Assembly: GCA_023548195.1 (NCBI GenBank)
Contig: JAJHZJ010000531.1
Coordinates: 4,574,802-4,638,801, forward strand
DNA from: Bettongia penicillata ogilbyi
Taxonomy: Eukaryota; Chordata; Mammalia; Diprotodontia; Potoroidae
DNA: 64,000 nt
Direction: 5' to 3'
Shown: in pieces, positions 1-9,759 of the stretch
Layout of the letters: each line of letters opens with the position of its first letter
How positions within the stretch are numbered: position 1 is the stretch's first letter
Translations under genes and position numbers: made by a program
Notes under the pieces: generated by a model
What the model saw: only the letters and a program-made list of their open reading frames with translations
The model's database searches: none
What the model was told of the DNA's origin: nothing

Positions 1-229
1 TCCAAGAAGCTGTAGCATGCACAGCAGACACACTCCAGTAAAACTGTCTTAGCAGATGGGCTAAACCATGTTGAGGGCAACAGACAGGCCTCAAGCCCAT
101 TGGTGAGTTAGGGGAATGTCTACCCAAAGCATGTGAAGATTTTCCCCAGTGGAATGGGCAGATGAGAACAGTTTGTTCCAGTGGCCATAAAAGTGGCTGA
201 CACAGGTATTGTGGAGGTATAAGAGCTTG
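1..229. other. Unassigned intergenic sequence
   Basis: I see no gene, RNA or recognisable repeat in this stretch. Composition is ordinary for intergenic DNA, and all open frames are short and lack recognisable motifs. Confidence 0.5.
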
Positions 230-417
230 GTCAGACATAAAAGATGCCAAAATCATCTACTTCATCCTAGCCATCATTAGTCTTCCTGATTTTTTGTCTT
301 ACCATTAGACTTTGATGACTGTACAACTCTGCCTCACTGAAATCCAATTCATTTGCAAGTCAAGACATCACTCTGGGATATCCCTGGTCCTCTCTGAAAA
401 CAAAGAATGAACAATAA
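230..417 (+). repeat. LINE-tailed SINE ('family B'), old copy
   Basis: The 3' part reads as a diverged copy of a SINE family also present at 19940, 27385, 31929 and 36179. The diagnostic end is 'caagtcaagacatca' followed by 'ctggtcctctctgaaaac' and a short A-rich tail. The family end resembles the 3' end of the LINE at 11700-12765, as expected for a SINE mobilised by that LINE. The 5' half is too diverged to delimit. Confidence 0.6.
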
Positions 418-520
418 TATCTATATATGTATATCTACATATGTACATGTAGAGATATATATTTACATATATACACATTTATAGACAAATATGTATATAC
501 ATATATTTATTTATATGATG
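412..520. repeat. AT-rich TATA/TACA simple repeat
   Basis: Imperfect alternation of tata, tatg and taca units. It directly follows the SINE tail and may have grown from it. Confidence 0.8.
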
Positions 521-620
521 ATTGTTCCCATTTTACATACCAGGCAAATGAGGCAGAGAGAGGTTAAATAATGCTGATCATCTGGTTCCAAATACTGTCC
601 TTTTCCCCTTCTGCCATATT
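521..620 (-). repeat. MIR-type SINE fragment
   Basis: Reverse-strand CORE-SINE signature: 'ccattttacataccaggcaa', then 'gaggcagagagaggttaa'. It is a short, old fragment. Confidence 0.6.
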
Positions 621-1329
621 TCTTTTGCATATGGTTTTGAGAAGTACTTCACAACTGCTGTGCAATCAATGCAACTGGTCATATGAAAGACATTAGGTCC
701 ACTAGAATTCCCTTGCTGAAGAAGGATTAAAGCCTAGCTCAATACAGTCTGCTGGGGCATGTTGCTCTTTCCAAAGATGCAGAGTTAGTTCAGACAATAT
801 CAAGTCCATTTGGCAGATCACTTTGACCTGTCTCCGTGATCTGACACTAGAATATTGCTTTCCTAACCTCAGATTTGATCTGTCAGTTAAGGCAAGACTT
901 CCTTTTTATGACTTAGACCAACTCTCCCCCAAGGGTTGTGAATGAATTATGAATAGAGATATGGGCAGAAATCCTGTAAATAAAGATCTCTCATATAATT
1001 AAGGACTTAAGCAAAAATGATGCATATGGGGATGAAGAAACATCTGTCCATGGATATGTCAAATAAGTACCTTAATTAACAAGAGATAATGATTTACCTA
1101 GTACTTTTGAGGAGTGAATTATATATTTTATAATAACTAAGGATCAATAAGTAATTATTATCTTAATATATGAGAAGTAGACGGTAAGCACCGATGCCAT
1201 ATGTGATTAAACCTGGAAAATGGTGGCTTATCCACAAACTATTTCACATTCATCACAAACATTGACATGACATGAGTTGAGAAAGTCACAATTATGGAAA
1301 GAGAAACAAGGCTAAAGTGTCAGACTTGG
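621..1329. other. Unassigned intergenic sequence
   Basis: No gene or clear repeat is visible. The region is AT-rich and has stop codons in all frames at short intervals. Confidence 0.5.
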
Positions 1330-1684
1330 TCTTTATTTCTTGCTGTTTTGCTCAACTCTACTTTGTAGCTCTTGGCTGTTCCTCACACAAGAGGCTCTGT
1401 CTCCCAATTTCAAGCACTTTTTCTGGCTGTCCTCATCATTTCTACCTCTTGGCTTCCCTGGCTTTTATTTCAAGTCCCAGCTAAAATTCTTCCTCTTACA
1501 GGAAGAAATTCTAGTGCCTTCTTCCTGTGGATAAGCTCCAATTTATCTTGTATATATCCTGTTTGTACATAGTTGTTTGCACCTTTCTCCCTTATTAGAC
1601 TATGAGCTCCTTGAAAGCTAGGACTGTCTTTTGCCTTATTGTGTTAACATGTTAAGTAGTTCAACATTCAGGGCTATTGTAAAA
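1330..1684 (+). repeat. L2 LINE 3' end
   Basis: Sense-strand L2 3' end: the 'cagctaaaattcttcctctt' area, 'tagactatgagctccttgaa' and 'gactgtcttttgcc'. This order is characteristic of mammalian and marsupial L2 tails. The short open frames here are chance ORFs in the repeat. Confidence 0.75.
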
Positions 1685-2184
1685 TTTTTTTTTTTGAGGC
1701 AATGGGGTTAAGTGATTTGCCCAAGGTCACACAGCTAGTAAGTATCTGAGGCCACATTTCCCTCCCAAAATTTATTTATTTACTTGTTGTCAATTTTCAA
1801 ATACCACTTCCATTAGTTTTAAATTTTCCCCCCTTCCCTCCCCAAGATGGCATGAGATCTTATATGGGCTCTCCACATACATTCTTGTTAAGCACATTTT
1901 CACATTAGTCACACTGCATTTAAGAATTGAAACAAATGGGAAAAAGCATGAGAAAAACAAAACAAAACATAACAAAAGAGAAAATGGTCCGCCTCATTCT
2001 GTGTTCCAGCTCCACAGTTCTTTCTCTGGATGTGGGTGGCATTCTGCATCATGAGTCCTTTGGAAACTTGTTAGGTCCTTGCATTGCTGTGAAAGTCTAT
2101 CAAAAACAGTTAAGGCCACCTTTGAACTCGGGTTCTCTTCACTCTAGGGTCCATGCCCTGCCCACTGTGCCACCTAGATGCCCC
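1685..2184 (-). repeat. tRNA-headed short SINE (SINE1-like), split by an L1 insertion
   Basis: Poly(T) then 'gaggcaatggggttaagtga' (3' end, reversed) is at 1685-1759. The 5' head, reversed, with 'ccacctagatgccccc' is at 2124-2184. The two halves belong to one element separated by the L1 piece at 1760-2111. The interrupting piece is flanked by 'gaggccacattt' (1748-1759) and 'aaggccaccttt' (2112-2123), a diverged 12-bp target duplication. Confidence 0.8.
1760..2111 (-). mobile_element. 5'-truncated L1 3' UTR nested in a SINE
   Basis: Reverse-strand L1 3' UTR: the 'ttccctccccaagatggcat' region, an aaaacaaaac-rich stretch, and the block 'cacagttctttctctggatg'. These are features of marsupial L1 3' UTRs. 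The A-tail (reversed as 'aaaatttatttattta') lies at the low-coordinate end. Flanking imperfect duplications show insertion into an existing SINE. Confidence 0.75.
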
Positions 2185-2654
2185 CATTCGGGGTTATTGT
2201 AAGAATCCTGTGAGGTATGTTAAGCATTGTACAAATATAAATTGTCCTATCAAAGAGGAATTTTTTTGGTGGATGAAGAAACTACTTCTAAATGACTTCA
2301 TGATAGCAGCCTGGGTTTACCTAGAAGTTTCTATGCAATATGTCTTTGGATCTTCACACTATCCCTTTGCGGCATCATCTTCATCATTGCAGATGAGGAG
2401 AATGAGGTTTGGAAACATTGTGACTGACTCAAGTTCACATTATCAATAAAAGGTGAAGACAGGATCCCAAACACAGGATTCTTCCATGTTTCTTCATCTT
2501 CCATGCCCCTTTGGGGGCATGCCATGGCTATGACAAGCATCTATTTACTGGCGAATATTAAAATCAGATTATGGTAGACCTTTAGTGCTACCCCAACCAG
2601 ATCCCTCTCTTTCAAGGTGAAGAAACAGAAAGAATAAAGTGATCACTGAGTTGT

Positions 2655-2893
2655 CAGAGTCATTTTCAGTCATATCTGATTCTTTGTGACCTCATGTGAG
2701 GTTTTCCTCAAAGGTGCTAGAGTAGTTTGCCATTTCCTTCTCCTGCTCATTTTACAGATGAGGAAACTGAGGCAGAGAGGGTGAATTGACTTGCCAGGGT
2801 CTCACAGCTACTAAGTGTCAGAGGCTGGATTTGAACTCCTTTCTTCCTGACTGTAGACCTGGTGCTCTGTCTACTGTATCACCTAGCTGCCCT
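2655..2893 (-). repeat. CORE-SINE (Mar1-like), near full length
   Basis: Reversed 3' region ('gatgaggaaactgaggcaga'), core ('gacttgccagggtctcaca') and tRNA-like head ending 'cacctagctgcccta' are all present. Length of about 240 bp fits the family. Confidence 0.85.
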
Positions 2894-3504
2894 AAGTGAC
2901 CTGCCCAAAGTTATATAGACATAGTGAACTCCTGTCTGCCAACTCCAAACCCTGTACTTTCTACAACACTATGCAGCCTCCCTTCATCAGGGCAAGATTA
3001 AATCTTACAATAGGGAAACATGCCAGGACAAGAGTACAAGGATTTAAAGTCAGTGGTTTAATGTTTAAAAAAAGTTTGAGTAATACTAGTTAATTTGTTG
3101 GACAGAAAGTGGATTAAGTCAGTCTACTGTTATTTTGTTTGACATGTTTGATGAGTCATCTAGGTCTGGGTACCTACCTGATCTTTAGGAAAATGAACAG
3201 AATTTCCATCAGACAGTTGGAATAACTGTGACCTTGATTTTATTAGCCATCTACTTTAAAAAGTATGATTAATTGAGCTCTGGGCAAAAACAGTGTTGGC
3301 CAGTGTCAGAAAAGACTGACTCTTGGGTATAGAATTCCTCCTGGTAGTTAATACCTTCTCCGATGGGGAAAGGACAAAGTGGGAGGCCTTCCTGACATGC
3401 AGAATCTGGTTTTTCTTTCTTCTTCTTATCCTCAGAAATTGAATATGGCACTTATTGTGCCTTCTCAACATCCCCTTCATTTGTTTGTATGTTTGATCAG
3501 CAAC
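2894..3504. other. Unassigned intergenic sequence
   Basis: I see no gene or confident repeat. The short ORFs on both strands here overlap each other and have no motif. Confidence 0.45.
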
Positions 3505-3640
3505 TTTAAAACACAGCAGCGGGTGGTAGAAAGGCACCAGACTGAGAGGGAAGGGCCCACAGTTATAACCCTAGACCTCCTACTGTGTGACCACAGGCAA
3601 GCCACTTATCTGTCTCTGAGCCATTATCTAGTGTTTGGCT
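3505..3640 (+). repeat. MIR-type SINE fragment
   Basis: Plus-strand MIR-like core: 'gtgtgaccacaggcaagcca', then 'cttatctgtctctgag'. Both ends are diverged. Confidence 0.6.
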
Positions 3641-3798
3641 GACCTTAAAATTTTGTTGAAATGTTAACTGCTAGTATTATTTTTTATGTTCTTATGTCTT
3701 ATTTACAAACTGGTTTTCAGAACGATGGCAGAATGGGATGGGAGAGCAAGTAGGGAAAAACACATGCATTTATGAAACATATATCTGCTTATGGCTTC

Positions 3799-4040
3799 CC
3801 TAGGCTAGGTGATACAGTGGATAGAGCTCTTGGCCTGGAGTCAGGAAGACCTAAGTTCAAATCCAGCCTGTGCAACCCTGGGCAAATCATTTAACCTTGA
3901 ATGCCTCAGTTTTATCAACTGTAAAATGAAGATAATAGCACCTATCCTCCCATGGCTCTTGTGAGGATCAATCTGATAATTTTTGTAAAGCACAGCACAA
4001 TGCTTGCCACATAGTAGGGCACTTGAAAAATTATTATTTT
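3799..4040 (+). repeat. MIR/THER1-type SINE
   Basis: Head 'ctaggtgatacagtggatag', core 'accctgggcaaatcattta', and an L2-like tail 'gcacagcacaatgcttgcca' followed by ATT repeats. This is the MIR/THER1 layout of a tRNA head, CORE domain and L2-derived 3' end. Confidence 0.8.
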
Positions 4041-4078
4041 CTTCTTTTCAATACTTAAAAAAAATATACATATACATA

Positions 4079-4105
4079 TTTGTATCTCCCCTTGGGAGAT
4101 ACAAA
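4079..4105. other. 11-bp perfect stem hairpin
   Basis: Arms TTTGTATCTCC and GGAGATACAAA are perfectly complementary with a 5-base loop. It sits in AT-rich sequence just after a SINE tail. No terminator-like or RNA-gene context is evident. Confidence 0.6.
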
Positions 4106-4319
4106 AAAAGTGTATAATATGGTTCCTATCTGTATCTCAATATCATGATATAATTTGAGAAAAATCCAAGTAAGTATTAAGCTAAATATAACCAGGTGCC
4201 AAGATGTATTGAATAGACATTATGGACATTATAGAACAGAAGGAAGAAGTGGATGATGTCAGAAAATTTTCAGGAATCAGATCAGACGAGCTGGGACCTG
4301 AAAGAAAGGATATTTTCAC

Positions 4320-4500
4320 CTTGGGCATAGTAATCAATGGGTCAACAAACCTTTTAAAAATGTCTACTATGTGATAGGCACTCTGTTAAGGGCTGGAAAT
4401 ACAAAACAAACAAAAAAAGCACTATACCTGACCTCAAGAAGCATACGGTCTGATAAGGGAGATAGTACATAAATAACTAGGTACATACACAATATATGAT
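4320..4500 (-). repeat. L2 LINE 3' end fragment
   Basis: Reverse-strand L2 tail: 'gataggcactctgttaaggg', 'ctggaaatacaaaac', then 'gacctcaagaagcatacgg'. Confidence 0.75.
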
Positions 4501-4769
4501 ACTAGATGGAAAGTAATCATAGAGGAGAGGCACTAGGAAAGGTGAAGGGTAGAGCATTTCAGCCCTGAGATCATCCCCATCGGCTAAAAGATGATGAAAA
4601 AAGAGGCGCAACTTGGTGTTATCATCTGCTTCTCCACCACTTTATCCACAATGCCACACATTCTCTCCAAACTTCTAGGTCTTTTTCATATAAATTCTTG
4701 TTTAACCACATCTCCTTTTATGAGAGAAGAGAGATGGACAGAGACAGAGAGAGAAGGAAAGACAAAGAG

Positions 4770-4905
4770 ACAAAATTTGTTAAATGCTTGCTATGTGGCA
4801 GACACTATGTTGAGTGCTGGTGATGCAATATAAGCAAGCAATTCAGTCCCTGACCTCAAGGAACTTACATTGGGGTAAAGAGAAGACAACATATAAAGGA
4901 AAGCT
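4770..4905 (-). repeat. L2 LINE 3' end fragment
   Basis: A second reverse-strand L2 tail: 'ttgctatgtggcagacac', 'tgagtgctggtgatgcaata', 'ctgacctcaaggaacttac'. Confidence 0.75.
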
Positions 4906-4909
4906 GGAT

Positions 4910-4926
4910 GGGGGGGGGGGGGGGGG
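4910..4926. repeat. Poly(G) tract, 17 bases
   Basis: An uninterrupted run of 17 G, followed by C and four more G. Such G homopolymers are rare in mammalian intergenic DNA and can form G-quadruplexes. Confidence 0.9.
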
Positions 4927-5210
4927 CGGGGAAGGGAGAGCTGCTATATAGCAGCATGGTTTGGAAATGGTGACTGGGAAATAATGTTGAAGCCTGGTTT
5001 GGGGCAAGATGAGTTTGAAAGCTCATGGTGACTCTAAGAGCAGAGTCCAAGGTTCTGGTAAAAGGGAGATGAGAATGATGAGCAGAATACAGGTAGAGTG
5101 GTTTTCATATAATGGCCAGGACCATCTGACCAAAAATTGAATAAGTATACTAATTATACAAGGAAATAGATGAAAAGCATATTAAGATTGCCTACAAAGA
5201 GATACATTTA

Positions 5211-5254
<44 letters not shown>
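5211..5254. repeat. (TG)n microsatellite
   Basis: An alternating TG tract of about 44 bp with one TA interruption near its start. Confidence 0.95.
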
Positions 5255-5256
<2 letters not shown>

Positions 5257-6159
5257 AATTTAAAGATCCTTCTTTAGAGATAGGAAAGTCCAAAGGAAAT
5301 CACTCTCTCATCCACTTAGTCACTGCATGGAAGAATTTCAGGTGTTTCTAAAATGAAGCAAGGGAGAGGGACCAGGGAGTCAATGGTGTCACACTGAGTC
5401 ATCCACTCTCTTTTGTGTTTCTGTACCTTTGGAGCACTGACCTACTTAGCAGTCCAAGATCACTTTGTTGTTTGGCAGCTGTTGTGGATTAGCCTACGTG
5501 ATCCGTTGTTTTCCCCACAAGGACCAGGCAGATGAAGCACAGCTGTTCTTCTTGCAATTGTGCAGATCAAATCATAGAAGGAAGGAGGTGGGGACAACTT
5601 GATCAGCGTCAAGTCTTTTCAAATTGAAACTTGGGCTCTGACCAAGGTACTACCTATGTGACCCTGAGAGCAAAGGAGAGGGTTGCACTAAATGATTTCT
5701 AAGGTTCTTTCCAGCTCTAAGTCTCATTATCCTATTAATTGTCAGAGATAGATTGAATCTACTTCAGGTGAAGCATTTTAAAAACTTGACATTCGAGATG
5801 TAAATGCTGAATTTTCTTAAGGAAAAGGGCAACCAGTTCTTCTCTTAAGATAGCCCCATACATTTAACATTTAGCTAACATTTTAGGTAAACATTCTGTT
5901 TACTTCAAACACTATTCAATCCAACAAAACCCCATTAGGGAAAAAACTAATTGCAGTTACTTCCATAGTTTCATTGTTATGTGATTTGGACTTGTAATTT
6001 GATAGCAAACAATCTTAAACTAGGACATTGAACAGGAATAAATTACATTAATTCGTTCAGGTCTCTAAGTGCCTACTTACCAAATAATCAAGAACGTAGA
6101 GAAATGTATGTGCATTATTTTCACCTAGACAATGAATTTCTAACGAAGGAGCATTTTAA
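5255..6159. other. Mostly unassigned sequence with a MIR-type tail
   Basis: No gene is visible. Bases about 5625-5745 resemble the 3' part of a MIR/THER1 SINE ('ctaaatgatttctaaggttc', then 'ccagctctaa'). The rest is AT-rich and featureless to me. Confidence 0.45.
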
Positions 6160-6665
6160 TCCCCTTTTTCTAATCCTCCACCTCTAGACCCCGGCATTAA
6201 ACTATCCTCTTCCCTATTTTGTCCATCCCACTTTAATTTAGTCAATTTCATGCCCTTCTGTTTCACACAATGCATTCTAAACAAACCAGTCTACTAGATG
6301 TTTCCAATTCCATCCATTCTAACCTGTCTCAAATCTGCACATTCCCATCAGCTATCCCTTCTGTATCTGGAATTCACTGTCTAGCTTGCCATCTGTTAAA
6401 CTCTTCTTCCTTTAAAGTTTAGCTCTGGTGCCACCTTCTTCATGGAGCTTTTCCTGATCCCTCCAGCTGAGAGTGATTTTTTACCTACTTACATATTTTT
6501 ATAGCATTTTGTTTTCCTTTGCCACTATCACTATTCTAGTTTGTATCAGAATTATGTCTTTGTATATTATTTACACACACACACACGCACGCACGCTATT
6601 GTAAGGTAGCTCCTTGAAAACAGGGACTTGACTCCTTTTAAAAATCTGTCTATCCCCAGAAAGGA
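6160..6665 (+). repeat. L2 LINE 3' region
   Basis: Sense L2 sequence: 'tctggaattcactgtctagc', 'ctcttcttcctttaaagt', 'catggagcttttcctgatcc' and 'gtagctccttgaaaacaggg'. A short (CA)n/(CGCA)n run sits at 6571-6596. The order matches the C-terminal ORF2/3' UTR part of L2. Confidence 0.8.
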
Positions 6666-6703
6666 AACTGAGGAAGGCCTCCATATTGGCAAGGAAGGTA
6701 GAC

Positions 6704-7095
6704 TGTAGCGGACGGCCTGCGTCCCTACACGGCTTGGTGAAGTGGTTGAAACAAAAGAGTCAAGGGAGGCGGGAAAAGATAGACCCGTTCCCTTTATTGA
6801 TCTGAGGGTTCGGGTTTATATAGACAAGGTACTGCAAGTCTACGTGCTATTTCGTCCCAGTGATTAAATCAATCAGGATGATTAAATCAGTCTTCTGATT
6901 AAATCAGACCACAAGCCTAGGAGCATCTATTTTACATATCTCTTGTTTTCTGTAATTCTCTTGTTTGTCTCACAGAGACAACATCTGGGGGGCATGGAGA
7001 GCCATTCCGGATGATAATGAGCACAGTCTCAAAGATCAGTTTCCCCGAAGGTCTATCCTGATCTCGTCAACCGCACTCCATCCTGGCCCTCAACA
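6704..7095 (-). mobile_element. Solo LTR of a class II (ERVK-like) endogenous retrovirus
   Basis: The element begins TG and ends CA, and is flanked by a perfect 6-bp duplication GTAGAC (6698-6703 and 7096-7101). Read on the minus strand it has a TATA box (about 6816-6824), then a polyadenylation signal AATAAA (6793-6798) about 20 bases downstream. A duplication of 6 bp and close TATA/poly(A) spacing favour a betaretrovirus-like class II LTR. At 392 bp it is a plausible LTR length. No gag, pol or env sequence adjoins it, so it is the product of LTR-LTR recombination. Three copies of TGATTAAATCA lie in its U3-like part. Confidence 0.88.
6861..6906. promoter_or_regulatory. Three spaced TGATTAAATCA elements in the LTR
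   Basis: Identical 11-mers start at 6861, 6879 and 6896, spaced 18 and 17 bp. The 11-mer is nearly palindromic and AT-cored, like homeodomain dimer sites. They lie upstream of the TATA box in LTR orientation, where retroviral enhancers sit. The function is inferred from position. Confidence 0.6.
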
Positions 7096-7289
7096 GTAGA
7101 CCTTCTATGGCATATTTCAGGAAGACACAATCTAGAACCGCACAGGATGGGCAAGCATGGATGGGTTGTGATTTATATCTTTGCTAGAAATTTGTGAGTC
7201 AATGAGACCACAGATTGAGCTTTTGAGTATTCCAAATGCCTTGGGCAGAACTTTTTATAATCTCTTGAAATACCCAGATTTTTTTTTTT

Positions 7290-7900
7290 TTATTAATTCA
7301 GCTGTTCAAATGAATTTTCTCTTTCTAGGGATCTCATCTCCTGTGTTTGTTGTGTTTTATAGATTCTACTTACCCAGATCTGGTCTATCAGGAAGATTTG
7401 AAAGTCTTCTACTCCACTGATGCAAGCTCAAATAGAAATGGAAATAGAAATAGAATTACTTATATTTATTTAAGCATCCCTATGAGCTGAGTATTGATTT
7501 AGTTTATACATTTTATTGTTTTTCTATTTATTTACTTAAATATTTCCTAACTACATTTTAATCTGGTTCAGGTATGCTTGAGAGTGTTGTCTGCTGCATG
7601 TGGCCTGTACACTATGTATTTGGCCTCTCTGCTCTAGTGTATTAAGGTCCCACTGCTTTCTCTGAGGATTATACTCAATTTTGCAGGAGAAGTTATTTTT
7701 GATTGTTAGCCTTTTTCTTTTGTTTTTTTGGATAATCTAATCAATTTGGATATCATGTTCCAAAATTTCCTGTAGACTTGTGTGAGCCTGACTGTGGTTT
7801 CTTGCCGCTGGAATTCTTCTTTTTCAGTTGTTTGGAGCATTTTTTCTTTGACCTGGTAGCTCTGAAATTTGACTGACATTTCAATTTAGGGTTTCTTTTA
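7290..7900 (-). mobile_element. L1 ORF1 remnant
   Basis: Reverse-strand match, by eye, to the end of the L1 ORF1 seen in the half-L1 at 41504-42602. Shared landmarks are 'ggattatactcaattttgc', 'gtgtgagcctgactgtgg' and 'gctctgaaatttgactgaca'. It is highly decayed with no open frame. Confidence 0.6.
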
Positions 7901-8000
7901 ATCAGTCAACCAGAAATATTTTTTAAGCACCCACCCAATGCCAGGTACTGTGCTAGATATTGAGAAGAAATATAACTAGAGAACTCTTTCTATTTTCACT
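7901..8000 (-). repeat. L2 LINE 3' end fragment
   Basis: Reversed L2 tail: 'cacccacccaatgccaggta', then 'ctgtgctagatattgaga'. Confidence 0.7.
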
Positions 8001-8124
8001 TTGTGTTATGACCCTAAGAGATATGGGCAGTTTTCTTTCATAATTCTTTGAAATCTTCACAGAACACTCTCAGACATAGTAATTGCTTAATGAATATTCC
8101 CTCAGTTGATAAATTGAATCAAAT

Positions 8125-8140
8125 GAGATTAGCTAATCTC
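8125..8140. other. 16-bp perfect palindrome
   Basis: GAGATTAGCTAATCTC equals its own reverse complement. A further GGATTAGCTAA follows within 10 bases, so the locus can fold in more than one way. Confidence 0.7.
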
Positions 8141-8259
8141 ACTGGGATTAGCTAAAGTCTCATTATAACAAAATAAGTTATAGTTGTTTCAGAGGTCGAC
8201 TGTGCATCATCAACTATATTGGCCACTCTCTGAACTTAAGATAGTAGGCTAATGGTATT

Positions 8260-8480
8260 GAGGTTGTTATGGTCAATCAATCGATAATCAACAATCCTAC
8301 CATGTAGTGTTCTAGGTGCTAGGGATATAGGCACAAAGAACACTCATCAAGGAGCCTATACTTCAATAAAGGAGACAAGTACATATCTGTGTGTGTGTGT
8401 GTGTGTGTGTGTGTAAGTTTATGCAGCATAAATAAAAAGTGAATAAGCACAAAGCAGTTAAATATAAGGTTATTTAGGAA
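8260..8480 (-). repeat. L2 LINE 3' end with internal (TG)n
   Basis: Reversed L2 tail ('gttctaggtgctagggatat', then 'caaggagcctatacttca'), running into a (TG)n tract at about 8390-8415. Confidence 0.75.
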
Positions 8481-8544
8481 AGATGGCACCAGTGGTCAAA
8501 AGTAATCTATAAAATATTTCATGCATAAGATAATAATTATGATG

Positions 8545-8770
8545 ATGGTGGTGATAGCTACATTTATATAGCCCCTTAAGATTTACAGAATACTTTACAA
8601 ATATTATCTCATTTTTTTCCTTACAATGATTCTGGAAGATGGGGCTATTATTATCTCATTTTTATAGATGAGAAAATTGATAGCTGTTAAGTGACTTGCT
8701 CAGAGTCACATAGCTAATAACCATTTGAATTTGAATTTGAGATTTTATCACTCTGGGTTCAGTGTCTAGA
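8545..8770 (-). repeat. MIR/THER1-type SINE
   Basis: Reversed MIR: 'atagccccttaagatttaca', 'ttatagatgagaaaattga', 'agtgacttgctcagagtcac'. Confidence 0.75.
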
Positions 8771-8779
8771 GTCTGGTTG

Positions 8780-9215
8780 CCTCAGATGGTGATTAAACTG
8801 CATCTTAAAGGGATAGAGGGATTCTGAGGTGACAGTAACATGGGAACAACCAAGCTAAAGGTCCAAAGACTGGAGACGGAGCAACTCATATAAAGAACAG
8901 AGAGAAAACATGTAGAATGAGAAGTAAAATTCATTTGGGAAGATACATTGGGGCCAGGCTGTGAAGGACTGAAAAAACAAGAGTTGAAATAGGAAGCCAT
9001 TGGACTTGATTGAGTAGTCACATGGTCAGATCTAGAAATAAGAGATATTATTTTGGCTGCAGTGTAGAGGATGGACTGGAGTGGTATGAGACTTGAAGAA
9101 GGAAGATCAGTTAGGAGGCTGTTGCACTAACCTAGACAGGAGGGAATGAGGGCCTGAACTAACGTGATAGCTGTGTGAGTGGGGAGAAGGCATTGGTTAT
9201 TGGCTGGTTAGGCTG
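8780..9215 (-). repeat. L2 LINE internal region
   Basis: Reverse-strand L2 interior with the well-conserved blocks 'ggggccaggctgtgaaggac', 'gaggatggactggagtgg' and 'gttaggaggctgttgcacta'. Confidence 0.7.
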
Positions 9216-9585
9216 GGTCTATTTCATTGTTCATTCTCACATGAAAGAAAGTTGATATTAAACAATAGTGAATATTAAACTAAAATCAATGCTGGAGTGG
9301 GAATTTTATACCAATTCCCAAATTATTCTCAAGCAATGAGTCTAAATAGCACATAATGAAAGGGAGATTTGATGATAATCAGTTATTTGATCAATATAGC
9401 ATCTCAGATAATGCCCTCAAGGAAACTGTCAACACTAAGCAAATTAGCTAGTTAATTGCTACATGTTATGTCACTGTGTGCCATCAGTGATCTATCCTAA
9501 GCCTCTTCTCTTCTTACTCTTTCTCCTTCTATACTCTCTGTGTCTCCCTGTCTCTATTTCTGTCTCTCTGGGCATCAGCTCCCAT
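9216..9585. other. Unassigned intergenic sequence
   Basis: No gene or confident repeat is visible before the tetranucleotide array. Confidence 0.45.
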
Positions 9586-9715
9586 TAGACAGATAGATAG
9601 ATGGATTGATGGACTAACAGACAGACAGAAGGATAGGTAGATAGAATAGATAGATAGAACAGATAGAATAGATAGAACAGATAGATATAGATAGGTAGAT
9701 AGATAGACAGATAAT
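9586..9715. repeat. Imperfect (GATA)n / (GACA)n microsatellite
   Basis: Mixed GATA, GACA, GAACA and GGTA units over about 130 bp. The minus-strand ORF across it is low-complexity translation of the repeat. Confidence 0.95.
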
Positions 9716-9759
9716 TTAGTTCCAATCACTCTCCTGAGCTTTAGGTTCCATGTCACCCA

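Noticed and set aside
2655..2893. tRNA genes, suggested by B-box-like 'ggttcaaatcc' or 'gttcaaat' text in many places
   Set aside because: Each instance sits in a SINE head; none folds by eye into a full cloverleaf with an anticodon arm.
6704..7095. Possible complete endogenous retrovirus
   Set aside because: Only one LTR is present, and the flanking duplications directly bracket it; no internal viral sequence is next to it.
9586..9715. CRISPR-like array
   Set aside because: Repeats are 4 bp without spacers; the DNA is a vertebrate microsatellite.
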